Of a stretch of DNA of 64,000 bases, positions 12,840 to 23,466 are shown one piece after another; within the stretch, counting starts at the first letter, position 1, and each line of letters starts with the position of its first letter. This DNA is from Lithospermum erythrorhizon. Taxonomy: Eukaryota; Streptophyta; Magnoliopsida; Boraginales; Boraginaceae. The notes beneath the pieces are model-generated. The model had not been told where the DNA came from and ran no database searches. It was given only the letters and a program-made list of their open reading frames with translations. The stretch is from NCBI GenBank assembly GCA_019722365.1, contig JADFUC010000655.1, positions 248,001-312,000 of the forward strand. The letters are read 5' to 3'. A program made the translations under genes and the position numbers.

Positions 12840-13552
12840 CTGACCTTGCTTGGCTGAATTCACGTGTTTTAAACATTTGGGGACTCACAGTGATCCCCAA
12901 TTAAACAGGTTTTCTCGCCGTGGTGTGTGATCTTATTCATTTAACTAGTAGATCAATTATTTCTCGGTGACTTCCAGTGATCTAATTTACTCGGATTTTT
13001 TCCTCACCGTGGATATTAAATGATCTTATTCATTTTAACCTAAGTGATCCTAATAATTACATTTCGGGGACCTAGAGTAATCTAATTCACTCGGGTTTTC
13101 TTGCATTGAGATTAAATGATCTTTAAATTTCTTCCCCAGTAATCTATTCGCTTCGGGACCTCTAGATACATTAAACAAAGGTTTTTCTCTACCGTGGAGA
13201 TTAAATGATCTTATTCATTTAACGTCGTCGGGTAACAAGTTTTCTGCCGTGGAGATTAAATGATCTATTTATTTTAATCACAAGTGATCTAATTCTTTTC
13301 GAGGGACTCGAGTGATCCCAATTAAGCTGGGGTTTTCTGCCGTGGAATTAAATGATGCTATTCATTTTAACTTAGTGATACAAATTCTTAAAGGACATGA
13401 GTGATCTAATTCGCTCAGTTTTCTCGCCGAGGAGATTAAATGATGTATTCATTTAACTCAGTGATCGTATTCACAACCGGACCTTAAGTGAAATATAATT
13501 AACCGTGTTTTTCTTCACCATGATTAAATGATCTTATTCATTTGTTATCCTT
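12840..13552. repeat. tandem array, ~90-bp unit with palindromic core
   Basis: About eight copies of a unit whose core is GATTAAATGATCTTATTCATTTAAC, shown here as the consensus elements GATTAAATGATC and TTATTCATTTAAC. Cores start near 12,928, 13,017, 13,110, 13,200, 13,255, 13,345, 13,435 and 13,522, so spacing is mostly 87-94 bp with one 56-bp unit. Between cores recur TTTTCTCGCCGTGGA, GGGACCTNGAGTGATC and CTAATTCACTCGG. The core can pair with itself (TTAAATGA..TCATTTAA). Short tandem arrays in the 3' untranslated region are known for Tat-lineage gypsy elements, and this one sits at the matching place. Confidence 0.75.
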
Positions 13553-14052
13553 GAAATGTTTCGGGTGGTCGAAAGATTTTTATTTCTAAAACTTGCGCTT
13601 GTGCTTAAAATTGAACTTGACTCAGTTTATTGTTCCAAGGGAATACATTTAAACCTGCAAGTCTATTTTCTTTGGGGTATATACGTCTGTGTATCTTTGA
13701 TAGGTTTCACAGAAGCTCTTCCCAATTCCGTATGTTCTGACTTTATATTTCTGTTGTCTTTGTAAGATCCCACCACGTGGGGTTGAGTTTATCTTGGTTC
13801 TTGGGTTTGCCTGGTTTGGAAAAGCGGCTTGGCTAAGTCTGCTTTGAATTGCCGAATTCGACCACTTTGGTTGTAAAGCACACTTACGTGATTGTTTGTA
13901 CCTACGTTCGATAAAGGGCTGGTCACTTAAGCTTTGTCGATCGTCGAGGAACTTACATTACCTTATTCGTTCCCATTCTTCTCTTTTGTTAAGACTTGAG
14001 TTGTCTACGTTTGGTAAGTATACCCCAGCGGTAGAAACGAAACACATTCCAA

Positions 14053-14165
14053 AATGGCTGAAGAGTTTCCAGTAGCATTTGAGGAGGTGGTTTTGTATGA
14101 CCACAGAACTCGAGGAAGCTCCTCATACCATTTTTCCCCCGACTCAAGGAGATTCTTCTTAATTC
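14053..14165 (-). pseudogene. Ty3/gypsy integrase C-terminal fragment
   Basis: The minus-strand translation contains K-W-Y-E-E-L-P-R-V-L-W-S-Y-K-T-T followed by S-S-N-A-T-G-N-S. This is the signature of the end of the gypsy integrase core (consensus W.EELP.VLWAYRTT..TGETPF). The open frame extends from 14,382 to 14,005, but only the middle part matches and the reading is lost downstream, so this is a relic. Confidence in the family is high; the lineage (Tat-like) is inferred. Confidence 0.75.
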
Positions 14166-14399
14166 GTTGGAAAATGATTATTCGCTGACTTCTACACGGC
14201 ACGTTGGCTTGAGGATACTTATCTTGGTACGCAACGATGTTTATTCGAGGCGTTCGCGTATCGAGGAAAGCGAGCATCGGAAGCTGAGGACCGTTCTCTG
14301 TGCAATCTTGGGATTTCATATTATGATAATGATGTTTCTTCGAATAAACTCTGATGTCTCGGCGATTGGTATTTAAAAACATAGTTCGCTTGACTTCTT

Positions 14400-15530
14400 A
14401 AATGTCGGCAGCTACTAAATCATCTTTTATATTTGAGTGGCGAGTTTCATAGGCTGGCTTTCACCAAATAAATACTTAACCGTAATAAATGGTATGGGGC
14501 AATTGCTGATCCCACTTGATTGCATCTAGCTGCGGTTGCTGAGGAATCTTTGTCTTTGACATGATCGCGCCACTGCGTATTCAGTGGTTCGTCATTTATT
14601 AGGCCAAAAGTATCCGGCTAAAAGATAATCTTTTAGGGTTAAAGGACTTTACTCGATGTGATGCCAAATCTCCCCTGCATGGAGTTCAAAATAGAGTTTC
14701 GTTGTTTTGAAATGGCGCTGGCTCAATAGCGGTCTAAATTAGATGCATGCAATTCCCACTGAAACGTTTAGGCTTTATAGAACACATGTTTTCTGGTCTT
14801 TCGATTCAACATCCCACCGGGCAAGCTGCGGTGGTGGTGACTGGGCTATGCAATCCTCACTTTACGCTTGCGGGGAACATTCTTCAACTGCCCGTGAATT
14901 GGTTTTTCCCGTCTATGTAAGCTCACTTGGGGAATATCACCGCTAATATGGTGGCGATCTTGAAAATGTCAGCATGTTCGTTTCTTTCGGGGTATATGCT
15001 TTCGAAAGATTACGTGGTAATCTTAAGACTACTTTCGTGGCCTTGAATTGGTATTTTAAGTAGGCTACCGTTTTTTAAAGCTCAGCAATCTCACAGTACA
15101 TTGATGACCCGACTTGGAATCTCCCACTTACCGTAATTGGGCTTATCTTAGAGGCTTTGGGCTAATAATACTTCTATACACATGTTCGTATTTTTGCCTC
15201 GTTGTTGTGGCTTGGCCCGGAATCTTAAGGCATATTCAAAGAAAGCGGGACTCGCCGGGTCACTTGGATCGGGATCACGCCGCGGTCACTGAGGTTCTTT
15301 GGCCCCGTCAGCATCTGAGGTCGCGTGAATTCGTTCGGGAGGTGTCGTCTGGACTGCGGATTTTGGATTTTCCTAGCGGTCGTTCCGTCGCAAGTCAGGA
15401 TAATGCACGAACTTGATTAGGTTCTGGGATGAAATTGATTTGAGTCACTTAGCTCGATTGCCCGTTTAGCGAGGCACCACAGTTTGTGCGGGAGTTAGGC
15501 AGTATCCTCTTGTGAACTGTTGTGCACATT
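14400..15530. mobile_element. degraded gypsy pol interior, no intact frame
   Basis: This is the interval between the integrase fragment and the inserted repeat at 15.53 kb. It has the GC-richer composition of the neighbouring pol remnants but no frame longer than about 100 codons and no motif I can assign. By position it should correspond to the RNase H/integrase region of the minus-strand gypsy element. Confidence 0.35.
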
Positions 15531-16100
15531 AGAATGTATAGATTCATTCGTGATAAACAATTAAATGCATCAGGATCGCCCGAATGATGTTCTAAATCTA
15601 TTTTAAAATATTGCAATATGAATAAAGTACTTACATTCTGACGAATCTGAAATGAACAAAATCCACAAATCCCTTACATTGAAGCCCGCCAAAAATCCTC
15701 TCAGCTTGTGTGCCAAGAAATGATGTCCTCACAGATTACTTGTGTTTGAAGGAAGCAGATCAGTAGACTTGAAATTCTTAGAGTTGTGAGTGGAGCAATT
15801 GGAGAAAATCTCTTCCCGATTCTTGGGGAGAGCGTCTTTTTTGAGAGAAGGGAGCGAGTTTTTTCATAAAATGAAAAACCTTGTCTCTTCTTTAAATACG
15901 AAAACCTAATCTGACGGATTAAAATGGCTTCGTTAAATCGGATTAAGCTTCGTTAAGCGCGAATTAGACCGTTGCCAGGCTTAATCAAATAATGATCCTT
16001 TAATTGAGGTTGTTCGTTTAATTAATAACAGTCAATTAAAATACTAACGATCATTTATCGAATAACTTATCGAAGTTATTAAATCAATTTGATAGACACA
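15530..16100 (+). repeat. dispersed LTR-like repeat, copy 2
   Basis: Second copy of the block at 10.45-11.06 kb in the same orientation. It shares AAAATATTGCAATATGAATAA, GAAGCAGATCAGTAGACTTG, the hairpin block (15,841-15,892), GCGAATTAGACCGTTG and ATCGAATAACTTATCG. It is placed inside the gypsy pol remnants, which suggests insertion there or recombination between elements. Confidence 0.5.
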
Positions 16101-16291
16101 ATTGATTAACATGATTTAACCAATTGATGTTAAATCGATATATAATTTGTTGACAAATATATAAATATTGAAGATATATCTCGATATACAAGTCGTTTAA
16201 TTTCATGCATGGAATATGGTCGAATATCGTGTATGTGTGACGCCCACAGAGGCTCGAGATAATAGTAAGTTGTATAATAATGATCATAAGC

Positions 16292-16325
<34 letters not shown>
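16292..16325. repeat. (AAT)n microsatellite, about 11 units
   Basis: Uninterrupted AAT trinucleotide run, read directly in the sequence, within AT-rich DNA to the right of dispersed repeat copy 2. Confidence 0.9.
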
Positions 16326-16879
16326 GGCCAAATTCTTACATTATTATAGCGATTAATAGTAAGATCTAGCGATTGTTTCATAACCCACTTAGAGATATCA
16401 TGAGATTGCTAATATCTGATTACAAGGTGAGCAATTAAGTTCGGTAATCACGTTTAACACTTGAGTAAATGAATTGATACAAATTGCTCATGGCCAGACA
16501 AGAGGAATCGATTTTCATTCAAGACTCAACCAGTTCCGTGAGGCAAGCTACTATGGGGGTGAATTTTAGAAGCCAAGTCTTTGGTTTGCTCGCCCGAAGT
16601 GATGAGCTCTGGCTGCTCGATGAAGGATAATTTTCCTCGGGTCCGCTAGAAATCGTCGTGCGTAGTATATGGACTTACGGACTTTCATCTGCATAAAAGC
16701 GCGTACTCGCGCTCAGGATCACATTAAGTATGGCGAGTTACTCTTTCATGTGGGTCGGTGATATTTTGGGGACCCAGTAAGCCGTTAGCTCTTGAAAGTT
16801 TGGGCGTTCTCGTCCGTGTGAAGACTCTTCTTGGGAAGAGCACGCCTCGATTTTCGGAAAAAGGGTAAGTTCACATCAG

Positions 16880-17175
16880 CGTCGAGATATAAACTGTTGA
16901 GCGAGGCAACTCTTAGCGTTGTCTTCCTTATAGAACTTAGGGCTTGCGTTTGCCTTATGTAGTGTGATCTTGTCGGGGTTAGGTTGATGCCTCAACTCAA
17001 CATGTAATACTAAGAACTTTCCCAATGTTACCCCAAGCAATGACCTCGGGGTTGATCTTATTTGGCTTTCTCTTAACTTTATCGAGTTTACTCCGGGTTC
17101 TCAGATATATAAGGTATGCCGCTTGCCCAACAGCTGGCCTCATCCATAGATTTTTCATGTTTATACGATATGAGA
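16880..17175 (-). pseudogene. Ty3/gypsy reverse transcriptase fragment
   Basis: On the minus strand at about 17,033-16,963 the text reads L-G-V-T-L-G-K-F-L-V-L-H-V-E and then N-P-D-K-I. This matches the segment after the catalytic YVDD box of gypsy reverse transcriptases (consensus FGV.SGKFLGF.V...GIE.NPDKI). A little further (near 16.88 kb) L-A-Q-Q-F-I-S-R-R corresponds to the L.RF.SRS block of the RT/RNase H connection. Stops and frame changes surround both, and the YVDD box itself is not preserved. The element is inactive. Confidence 0.65.
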
Positions 17176-17299
17176 AGATCGCGATTCACCCGTCGCTTTG
17201 ATAGGTTGTCCTGCGTTCTTTATGAAGGCGTCGGTCTGATGGTATAATCCGTGCTCGGCAGTGAAAGGGGTGATCTTCTTGATATGCTTTTTCCGAGAG

Positions 17300-18900
17300 T
17301 ATCACGATGATGCCCTCGGGAAGCGTCGAGGCTTCAGACCTGCATGTAAACCCGAATCCCAGTCTTCTCTAGCGGTAAGGCGGGAAGTAGTCTTTCGATG
17401 ACTTTGTGGTGATGCGTGCGCGTTCTCCATTTGTCGTTAGACTTTTCACCGTACTTACATTCGCCCGATCGCTCGAGAGCTGCCTTATGATTCTCGGATG
17501 GCCTACTCTTGTGCTTTCATCTATCTCTTCTCGGATAGTCTGGTTCTTTTCCTCGAAGAAATTCATCTTTTTTTGTTTCACACGGGCCTGGGTGGATTCC
17601 TTAAGCTGACACAGTAATACGGCGTGCTGGCATCCTTGCCCATGTCTCGGGGGTCCATGGAAATACCTCCTCATATTTTTGGAGGAGTTTTATCAATATA
17701 TTGCGATGATTGGGGCTCAATTGGGTTCCTATCCTGAAGGTTTTCTCGGGTTGTTGTTCACTAAGGAAGACAACCTCGAGTTCTTCATGAGGGGACCCTG
17801 TCTTCGAGCGTTCCTTTTCTTCTGGTGAATTGTCTTAGGCTACTAAGGATGTATTGTTTTCATGACCCCCGGGAAGTTTATTTTATGTCTGGCCCAAATT
17901 GGCTCCTTTAGAAGGCTGATGGTAGGACAAGCGATACTTTAATACAGAGCCACTTTTTCGATCTCACAGAGTCACCACTTGGCTCCCCCGTGGTTGGGAA
18001 TTTCATCTTTAATCTCAGTGTAGTGAAAGGCCATAGCTCTATTAAGGCTGTGAAATAGGGGCGCTGAGGTGGTCTCCAATCACGGGGGCTTACCGCATTG
18101 TGAAATCAAATCGGCTATCCCAGCAGGATAGATTGAGTGTCGTGAACCCGGTGAGATAACGTGCATCTTGGGCTTGAGATTTGAGGTAATCCCAACTGTG
18201 ATCAGCCTCTTGGATATACTAGGATATACTCTTTGAACTTCCGTATCATGACATCCTTGCTACTAAAAAGTTAAGCGATTAGGGACAGTCATTAAAGGTC
18301 ATCCATAAATTATCTGTTCTTTCAAATTGTTGTAGGAGAACTTTATCTCTTTTCCGTATTGTATAGAGAGGGGCTAAGAAAAATCTTACTACTCTTCTAA
18401 GCATCACGCTTCACAGGTGTGGAAGTATTTCCTATCCACGCATAGTCTGGTCGACATGATCATTGCAATAATTCGGTGAACTTTGACTTGGGGTTCCACG
18501 TTTCTGGAGGTGAGTCTGGGGTAGCAGGGGAGGCGTTCTGGTGAACTCTGGTCTCCGGATAAGTTTCGATCTCGGCACAACAAGCGACAATCTGATGGTG
18601 TCGTGTCAAATGGTCTTTATGATACATAAGGAATAGCTTTAGATGCAAATACATTTGGAGGAGACCTCAACTTTTGAGGTTTTGAGTATGATTTCACATC
18701 CTCGTTTAGGCATACGCTTTCCTGTCGAGGGTTACCAGCCGAGGTGTCTGAAGTGTAGATAGGTTCTCGAGATACTGTTTCTTCCATTTCCGCTTCTGGA
18801 ACATTCCCGTTGTCTTCGGCCAGGCGTAACTGGCGGGGGTTTTACTGCTTATTCAGGCGTACCGGTTTTCCTCTTCGAGAACTCCGTGGTTCAACAGGAT
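17300..18900 (-). mobile_element. gypsy-derived DNA, protease/RT region, broken frames
   Basis: GC-richer sequence continuous with the reverse transcriptase remnant. A 101-codon minus-strand frame (17,369-17,674) is basic and rich in polar residues but has no clear motif. By position this should hold the protease and early reverse transcriptase region. No aspartic protease D-T/S-G motif was seen. Confidence 0.35.
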
Positions 18901-19700
18901 GAACTTCGGGTGCTTCAGCTACATTCTTTCGCCCATTTAGAATTTATATGTTAGTTAGTTGGGACAAGCCCAGTGCGCGTTAATTCTGCAGCTCGTAGCT
19001 GGCGGCTTTTTTTGAGGTAAACGCCAGTAGGAAAGATAGATCCTTAGTTTTCTCCTTCGATGGAGGTATGTTAGTTAATACCGCTTTGAAAAGCTATTGG
19101 AGTAATCACGCGGCGGTTCTCTTGGTTTTTGTTTAAAGCTGCATTAACTCATAACCCATGCTTGTTGGGTTATGATGAAAACTGAAACTTATCCATGAGC
19201 AGTCCAGCTGGGAATCTTTGCCGATGATCGATGGAATTGGGTGGTAATTTGTGGAACGACAATCTTTTTTGACCGAACTACGGAAGGCCTCGCATGCTCG
19301 TCATCTTGACTTTGCCCCAGATAGTTCTGAATCGCTAAGCCTTTATATGATTACTTGGGGTACCGCGTCTGTCAGTAAGTTTTGAATTTGGCATTCTGAT
19401 ATAGATATGAGAGGAAAAAAGAATGCTGACTGACTCTTGGGCCACTTGGAGAGACAAATGTCTTTGAGCCTATTGTTTAGCTCTGCGCGTTGGAGTTTCT
19501 TTATATCTAGCACCATTCTTTTAAGGCATGTTGTTTTCAGGTGATGTTGGGATGTCGTCACTGGCGGTTATTCTGGGAGAACCCGAGCAATGCTACCATA
19601 TTTATTTTTCTTCTTTTCGGTTGTCCACTTGAAGGGGCGGCCAGGGAGTAGGTGTGGAAGAATAGTGCTGCAGATTTATAGTCACGTCTTTCCTATCATT
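18900..19700 (-). pseudogene. possible gypsy gag remnant
   Basis: A minus-strand frame at 19,343-19,561 contains L-D-I-K-K-L-Q-R-A-E-L-N-N-R-L-K, similar in style to the charged helical N-terminal part of Tat-type gag proteins, and lies upstream of the pol remnants as gag should. No zinc knuckle is visible. This is assigned mostly from position. Confidence 0.3.
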
Positions 19701-19954
19701 GGTTATGAAAAGGAGTAAGGTGGCCAGGTATGCTTATGAAAGAAATTTTTTAGTGAAGAAGCCAATAAAATAGTTAAGGAAGTTTCACCGTTAAGGGAGA
19801 AATTATGGTTTCAGTAAAAAATTCTTATTACGGTGTGTGTATAGTGTTGTACATATTTTCCCGCCACGATAATTTCTTTGATGATGTTTATAGTTTTCAT
19901 AATTTTAATTTCCATTCTGCAGTTTTCCGTTAATTTTGAAAACTGTTAAACCAG

Positions 19955-22095
19955 GTAGGTTCATCATCTTCAAAAACCAACGACGTCGTTTTAACTCCAG
20001 AGCAAAAATTGAAAATTGAATTTAACAAATCTCTAGCAAATGCTAAACGGAACCTCAAAATCTGCTCAGATAAACTCTCTAAAGCCGATTCGATAGGTAT
20101 GTGTATGTTACATACTCCATTTATCCTAATTTGATTTTAAATTTTTATAATATATGTAAATACTCTATAAATTAACACTGTCGGGACAGGTAAAATTTAT
20201 TAATTTGTTCAGTGTCAATTTATTAATACAATGTAATATTTTTTGATAGTTTCTATGATTTAAGCTAGTTTTGAAACAAAAATGCTAAAAAGGTGATATT
20301 TTTGCAAATTTATTGTATTAGTTGCAATACACTATCCCAGACCCCTCTTTACCCCCCTTAGGCGGAACCTTTTCCGAGGCATTGGGGCATGTTAATGTTG
20401 ATGGTGATTGTATGATTATCTCCTTCATGAAAAGACTAATAATTTTGATTTAAATGGAAGCGACGTGTGTTAATCAAGGTCGCAAAGTTCATTAATTTTG
20501 ACCATTTAAAATCAAAGATGACTGTCTTTTGGGATTTAGGGAGTTTTTTGCTGTTAATTTCTTGCACTTACCCTGTGTTAATGGGTCGTTACGGATGAAC
20601 AAAGATGATCATAGTAATTGTTCATTAACTGTGTTGTTGGTTTCTTATTTTATGGTTCGCTCCTGCTATATGAAAATAGATCATTAGTTGATATTATGTT
20701 TTAGTATGTTCATATGAGTTATTAATCCGAAACCTTCTATATTTAGGTGAAGAGTACGTTAAGTTAGAGGAGCTGTTGGTGGAAGATACATGGTTAGAGG
20801 CAATGCAGGGAGAACTTCAGAAAGTGTACGCCAGGAACTTGTGTAAATTTGTGGAGTCTGAAATATGTGGGGCTGGTGTTCCTATATATCCTCCTCAGCA
20901 TTTAATCTTTAATGCATTGAATACTACTCCATTTGATCGGGTGAAAGTCGTAATCATTGGACAGGTAAACCGTAAATGTCAACATGAATTGTTCAGCCTC
21001 TTACATGAACTGTGCTATCATGTAGTATATTGTCTTATCGTTAGGATCGAGTTGATTTTGATATAACAATGCACTAATTCTCAATATGCGAAATTCATGT
21101 TATGTTAAGAGGAATATAATATGTTAATCTCTAGTGCACCTTCAAAGCTATGCATTATTTATGCTTCGTCTGAGTGCCATTATTGTGCTTTTCTTTTTTA
21201 TATAGTGCCTTACAACCAGTTTTCCTCCAAATTTCCCTGAAGCCATGCGTGAATCTCAGGAAAGGTCAGAGGTTTGCATTTGCCACATAAGATGCTAAGC
21301 ATAACTTAAGAGTGCAATTACATGAAGTAGCTTACTTTTGCAGTTTCTAGTGTGATCTTACGAATCATCTTTAGGCAATGGTTTTACCATGTAAGCCATT
21401 GAACAACAGAACTCTATTAAGTATCTCACATATAAGAGCAATTCCTTGGTGTAGATTGGAATTGGTAGCTGAGAGAATGTGAGGGGTATAAATATGCTAA
21501 CAAACTAGCTAGTCCTTTTTTTATCTTCGTTCTATATTGTGGTAGTGGGATGTGTTAACTATCCTGTTTTCGTAACTTGACTATTTTCTTTGTATGTAAT
21601 TCCGAATTTTATCATCAGGATCCATACCACGGACCTGGTCAAGCAATGGGTCTCTCTTTCTCTGTGCCTGATGGAGTAAAAGTCCCTTCTAGTCTGACAA
21701 ACATTTACAAGGAGCTTCACAAGGACCTGGGTTGTTCTATTCCATCAAATGGGAATTTAGAACGATGGTGTGTACAAGGTGTTCTACTGCTCAATGCTGT
21801 TCTTACAGTTAGGAAGCACCAGGCAAACTCTCATGCAGGTAAAGGCTGGGAGAAATTCACTGATGCTGTTATACAGACTATTTCCCAGAAGAAAAAAGGA
21901 GTTGTTTTTCTTCTTTGGGGAAATTATGCCCAAGCAAAAGCCAAGTTAATTGATGGGGCGAAGCACCATATTCTTAAATCGGCCCACCCTTCTGGATTGT
22001 CTGCACACAGAGGCTTCTTTGGGTGCAAACATTTTTCGCAGACCAACCAGATCTTGGAAAAGCTGGGAATGCCCCCTATTAATTGGCAATTGTAA
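19955..22095 (+). CDS. UNG: uracil-DNA glycosylase (UNG), 5'-incomplete, three exons seen
   Basis: Family-1 uracil-DNA glycosylase, which removes uracil from DNA to start base-excision repair (nucleus and mitochondria in plants). Exons: 19,955-20,096, 20,747-20,964 and 21,619-22,095 (stop TAA), joined by GT..AG introns with matching phases, giving 278 residues. Exon 1 seen here carries L-T-P-E-Q-K...E-F-N-K, the plant pre-catalytic helix. The water-activating loop [11 protein letters not shown] spans the exon 2/3 junction with the catalytic Asp. Also intact are G-L-S-F-S-V (base stacking Phe), L-L-L-N-A-V-L-T-V (base-reading Asn) and the minor-groove loop [14 protein letters not shown] with the catalytic His. 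The protein ends W-Q-L as in other plants. No start codon precedes exon 19,955: an in-frame TGA lies 18 bp upstream and an AG acceptor (ACCAG) opens the exon. The missing N-terminus (~50 residues, with a PCNA-binding box in homologues) must lie upstream or be lost. Confidence 0.93.
20330..20440. repeat. possible SINE-like tail in UNG intron
   Basis: The intron between 20,097 and 20,746 contains ACACTATCCCAGACCCCTCTTTACCCCCCTTAGG (two words: TATCCCAGACCCC, CCCTTAGGCGG) followed by a T/G-rich stretch. This resembles the 3' tail of plant tRNA-derived SINEs (CCCCAGACCCCACTT...TTGTTGTTG). A similar motif (CTTAGAGCGGGGCGTCTTCAGAGGCGTTGGGG in parts) lies near 28,405-28,440. The match is loose. Confidence 0.25.
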
Positions 22096-22440
22096 CTGTG
22101 AACTCTAGAAGACGAAACTCATCCTTTTGAACACTAATGGTAGATGGGAGCTACTAGTGTTTTGTTTGCCTTAGGAGCCACATCAAACTTGTTGGAGATC
22201 GCGTTTAACTGTTACCAGGAATTCTTCAACGTCTTTTGTTGAGTAGTTTGAGGCACCTTGTAGTATTGAATATCTGGATGTCAGAACTCAGATGCACCCA
22301 CCTTTTGGTGCTAAATAGTAGCTCTGGTAACAGTAACAGGGGCTTATATTAGTTCCTTCGGAAGTAGTATCTGAGGTCGAGTGATGTAACTTTTTCCCAT
22401 GTAAAGTAGCCTCCAATTTTCTGTGGAAAGTAGCTATTAA
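22096..22440 (+). other. UNG 3' flank
   Basis: No coding potential. It probably contains the UNG 3' UTR. I see no certain polyadenylation signal, only AT-rich stretches (for example TATTAAACAAAAAGAAAAT near 22,435). Confidence 0.4.
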
Positions 22441-22449
22441 ACAAAAAGA

Positions 22450-23100
22450 AAATCGAAAAAAAAGTCATTGTTATTGCTCGCCCGAAAAGGCAAAAACCTT
22501 AGTGATGATCTGGTTCGGTTTCGGTGCTGAGCCGGATTACAAATCCTCCAAGTCGTACTTTGATATGTGTTGCTCCACATGAGAGTTCTTGCAAAACGAG
22601 GATCGGTTGTCCGGTCGAAAACATTCCGACGATGAAGTCAGTAACAGATCGAAAGAGTTTCGTTTTTGAAAATAGAGTTTCAAAGCCGAACTTACTCTCG
22701 ATTCGGCCTTAAGATTTACTCCTTTATAAGTGTCTTTGGATCAAGCATTCGACGAAATTGAGCAAATTTCATTACCGACACAATTAGCGGCTCATTTGTC
22801 TTAGAGTTAACGACTTCAATTACCACCTTTAATCAGGCTTCTAATTACGCCATTGCTCTAATTCGCTATCCTTTCTTTGGACGAGTTTGACAACTTAAAT
22901 TTCAATTTTAATTCGTGGCTAAGATTCCTACCACACACGCATTCATATCCATTTATTCGATCTTTCTTATCGATCCATCTGGGATTATCACTTAGTCTCA
23001 AAATCTCAGTACTTTATTGAACTTGTTTAAACTCCTTATCATGAAAAAGTCCTCACCATAGAGGGAAGTTGCGTTTGATTCCTAACCAGACTTAATGTTC
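22450..23100 (-). repeat. dispersed LTR-like repeat, inverted copy 3
   Basis: Read on the minus strand, the words GCGAATTAGAGCAATGG, GAAGCCTGATTAAAGG and GGTAATTGAAG correspond in order to GCGAATTAGACCGTTG, CAGGCTTAATC and TTTAATTGAGG of the copies at 10.5 and 15.5 kb. Divergence is large. It may be a solo LTR inserted between UNG and the BTB-family gene. Confidence 0.4.
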
Positions 23101-23466
23101 GAGTCTGAGCCAAGAACTTGAACCAAAGATGTGGCTCGATAAGCTTGCTCGACAATACCCGGTCGACTATTATGCAAGTTTCTTTTAAGTCATAACTTCA
23201 TATTTACTCGTATCTGCTCATCATCAAACAAGTGTTATTTCTACCAATCAACTAACTTGAAAGCTTGTATTTAACAATGCTAAAGCAGTAGAACCAAGGT
23301 AATGGATGACTAGGAATGTAAATACCTCACAAGAACTACAATTCGTGAAATTTGATACATTTTACTTGACAAGTAAATAGAAATCAGAATTACATATTTT
23401 AGTTACCTGAGTATCAAACTCCTCAACACATTAGGAAGAATCTAAAGCAAATGCTCTAATAGCGGA
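23100..23466. other. intergenic, no feature recognised
   Basis: AT-rich sequence containing the probable 3' flank of the minus-strand gene at 23,467-24,375. Nothing else is seen. Confidence 0.4.

Larger units (their letters stand above)
11300..19700 (-). mobile_element. degenerate Ty3/gypsy element, Tat-like layout
   Basis: Minus-strand pol fragments occur in the expected order: gag-like text (about 19.5-18.9 kb), reverse transcriptase (about 17.1-16.9 kb), RNase H-like text (16.9-16.6 kb) and the integrase C-terminal segment (14.17-14.05 kb). Then come a tandem array (13.55-12.84 kb) and an antisense coiled-coil frame (12.4-12.0 kb). All frames are broken by stops and small indels, so the copy is old and inactive. 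The dispersed repeat at 15.53-16.10 kb interrupts it between RNase H and integrase. Outer boundaries are uncertain; I set the right one just before the UNG exon. Confidence 0.55.

Noticed and set aside
10450..16100. Interpretation of the two 0.6-kb repeats as the LTR pair of a single element spanning 10.45-16.10 kb.
   Set aside because: The integrase inside and the reverse transcriptase outside (17 kb) read as one minus-strand element, and the copies differ heavily with no matching target-site duplication. It remains possible but is not supported.
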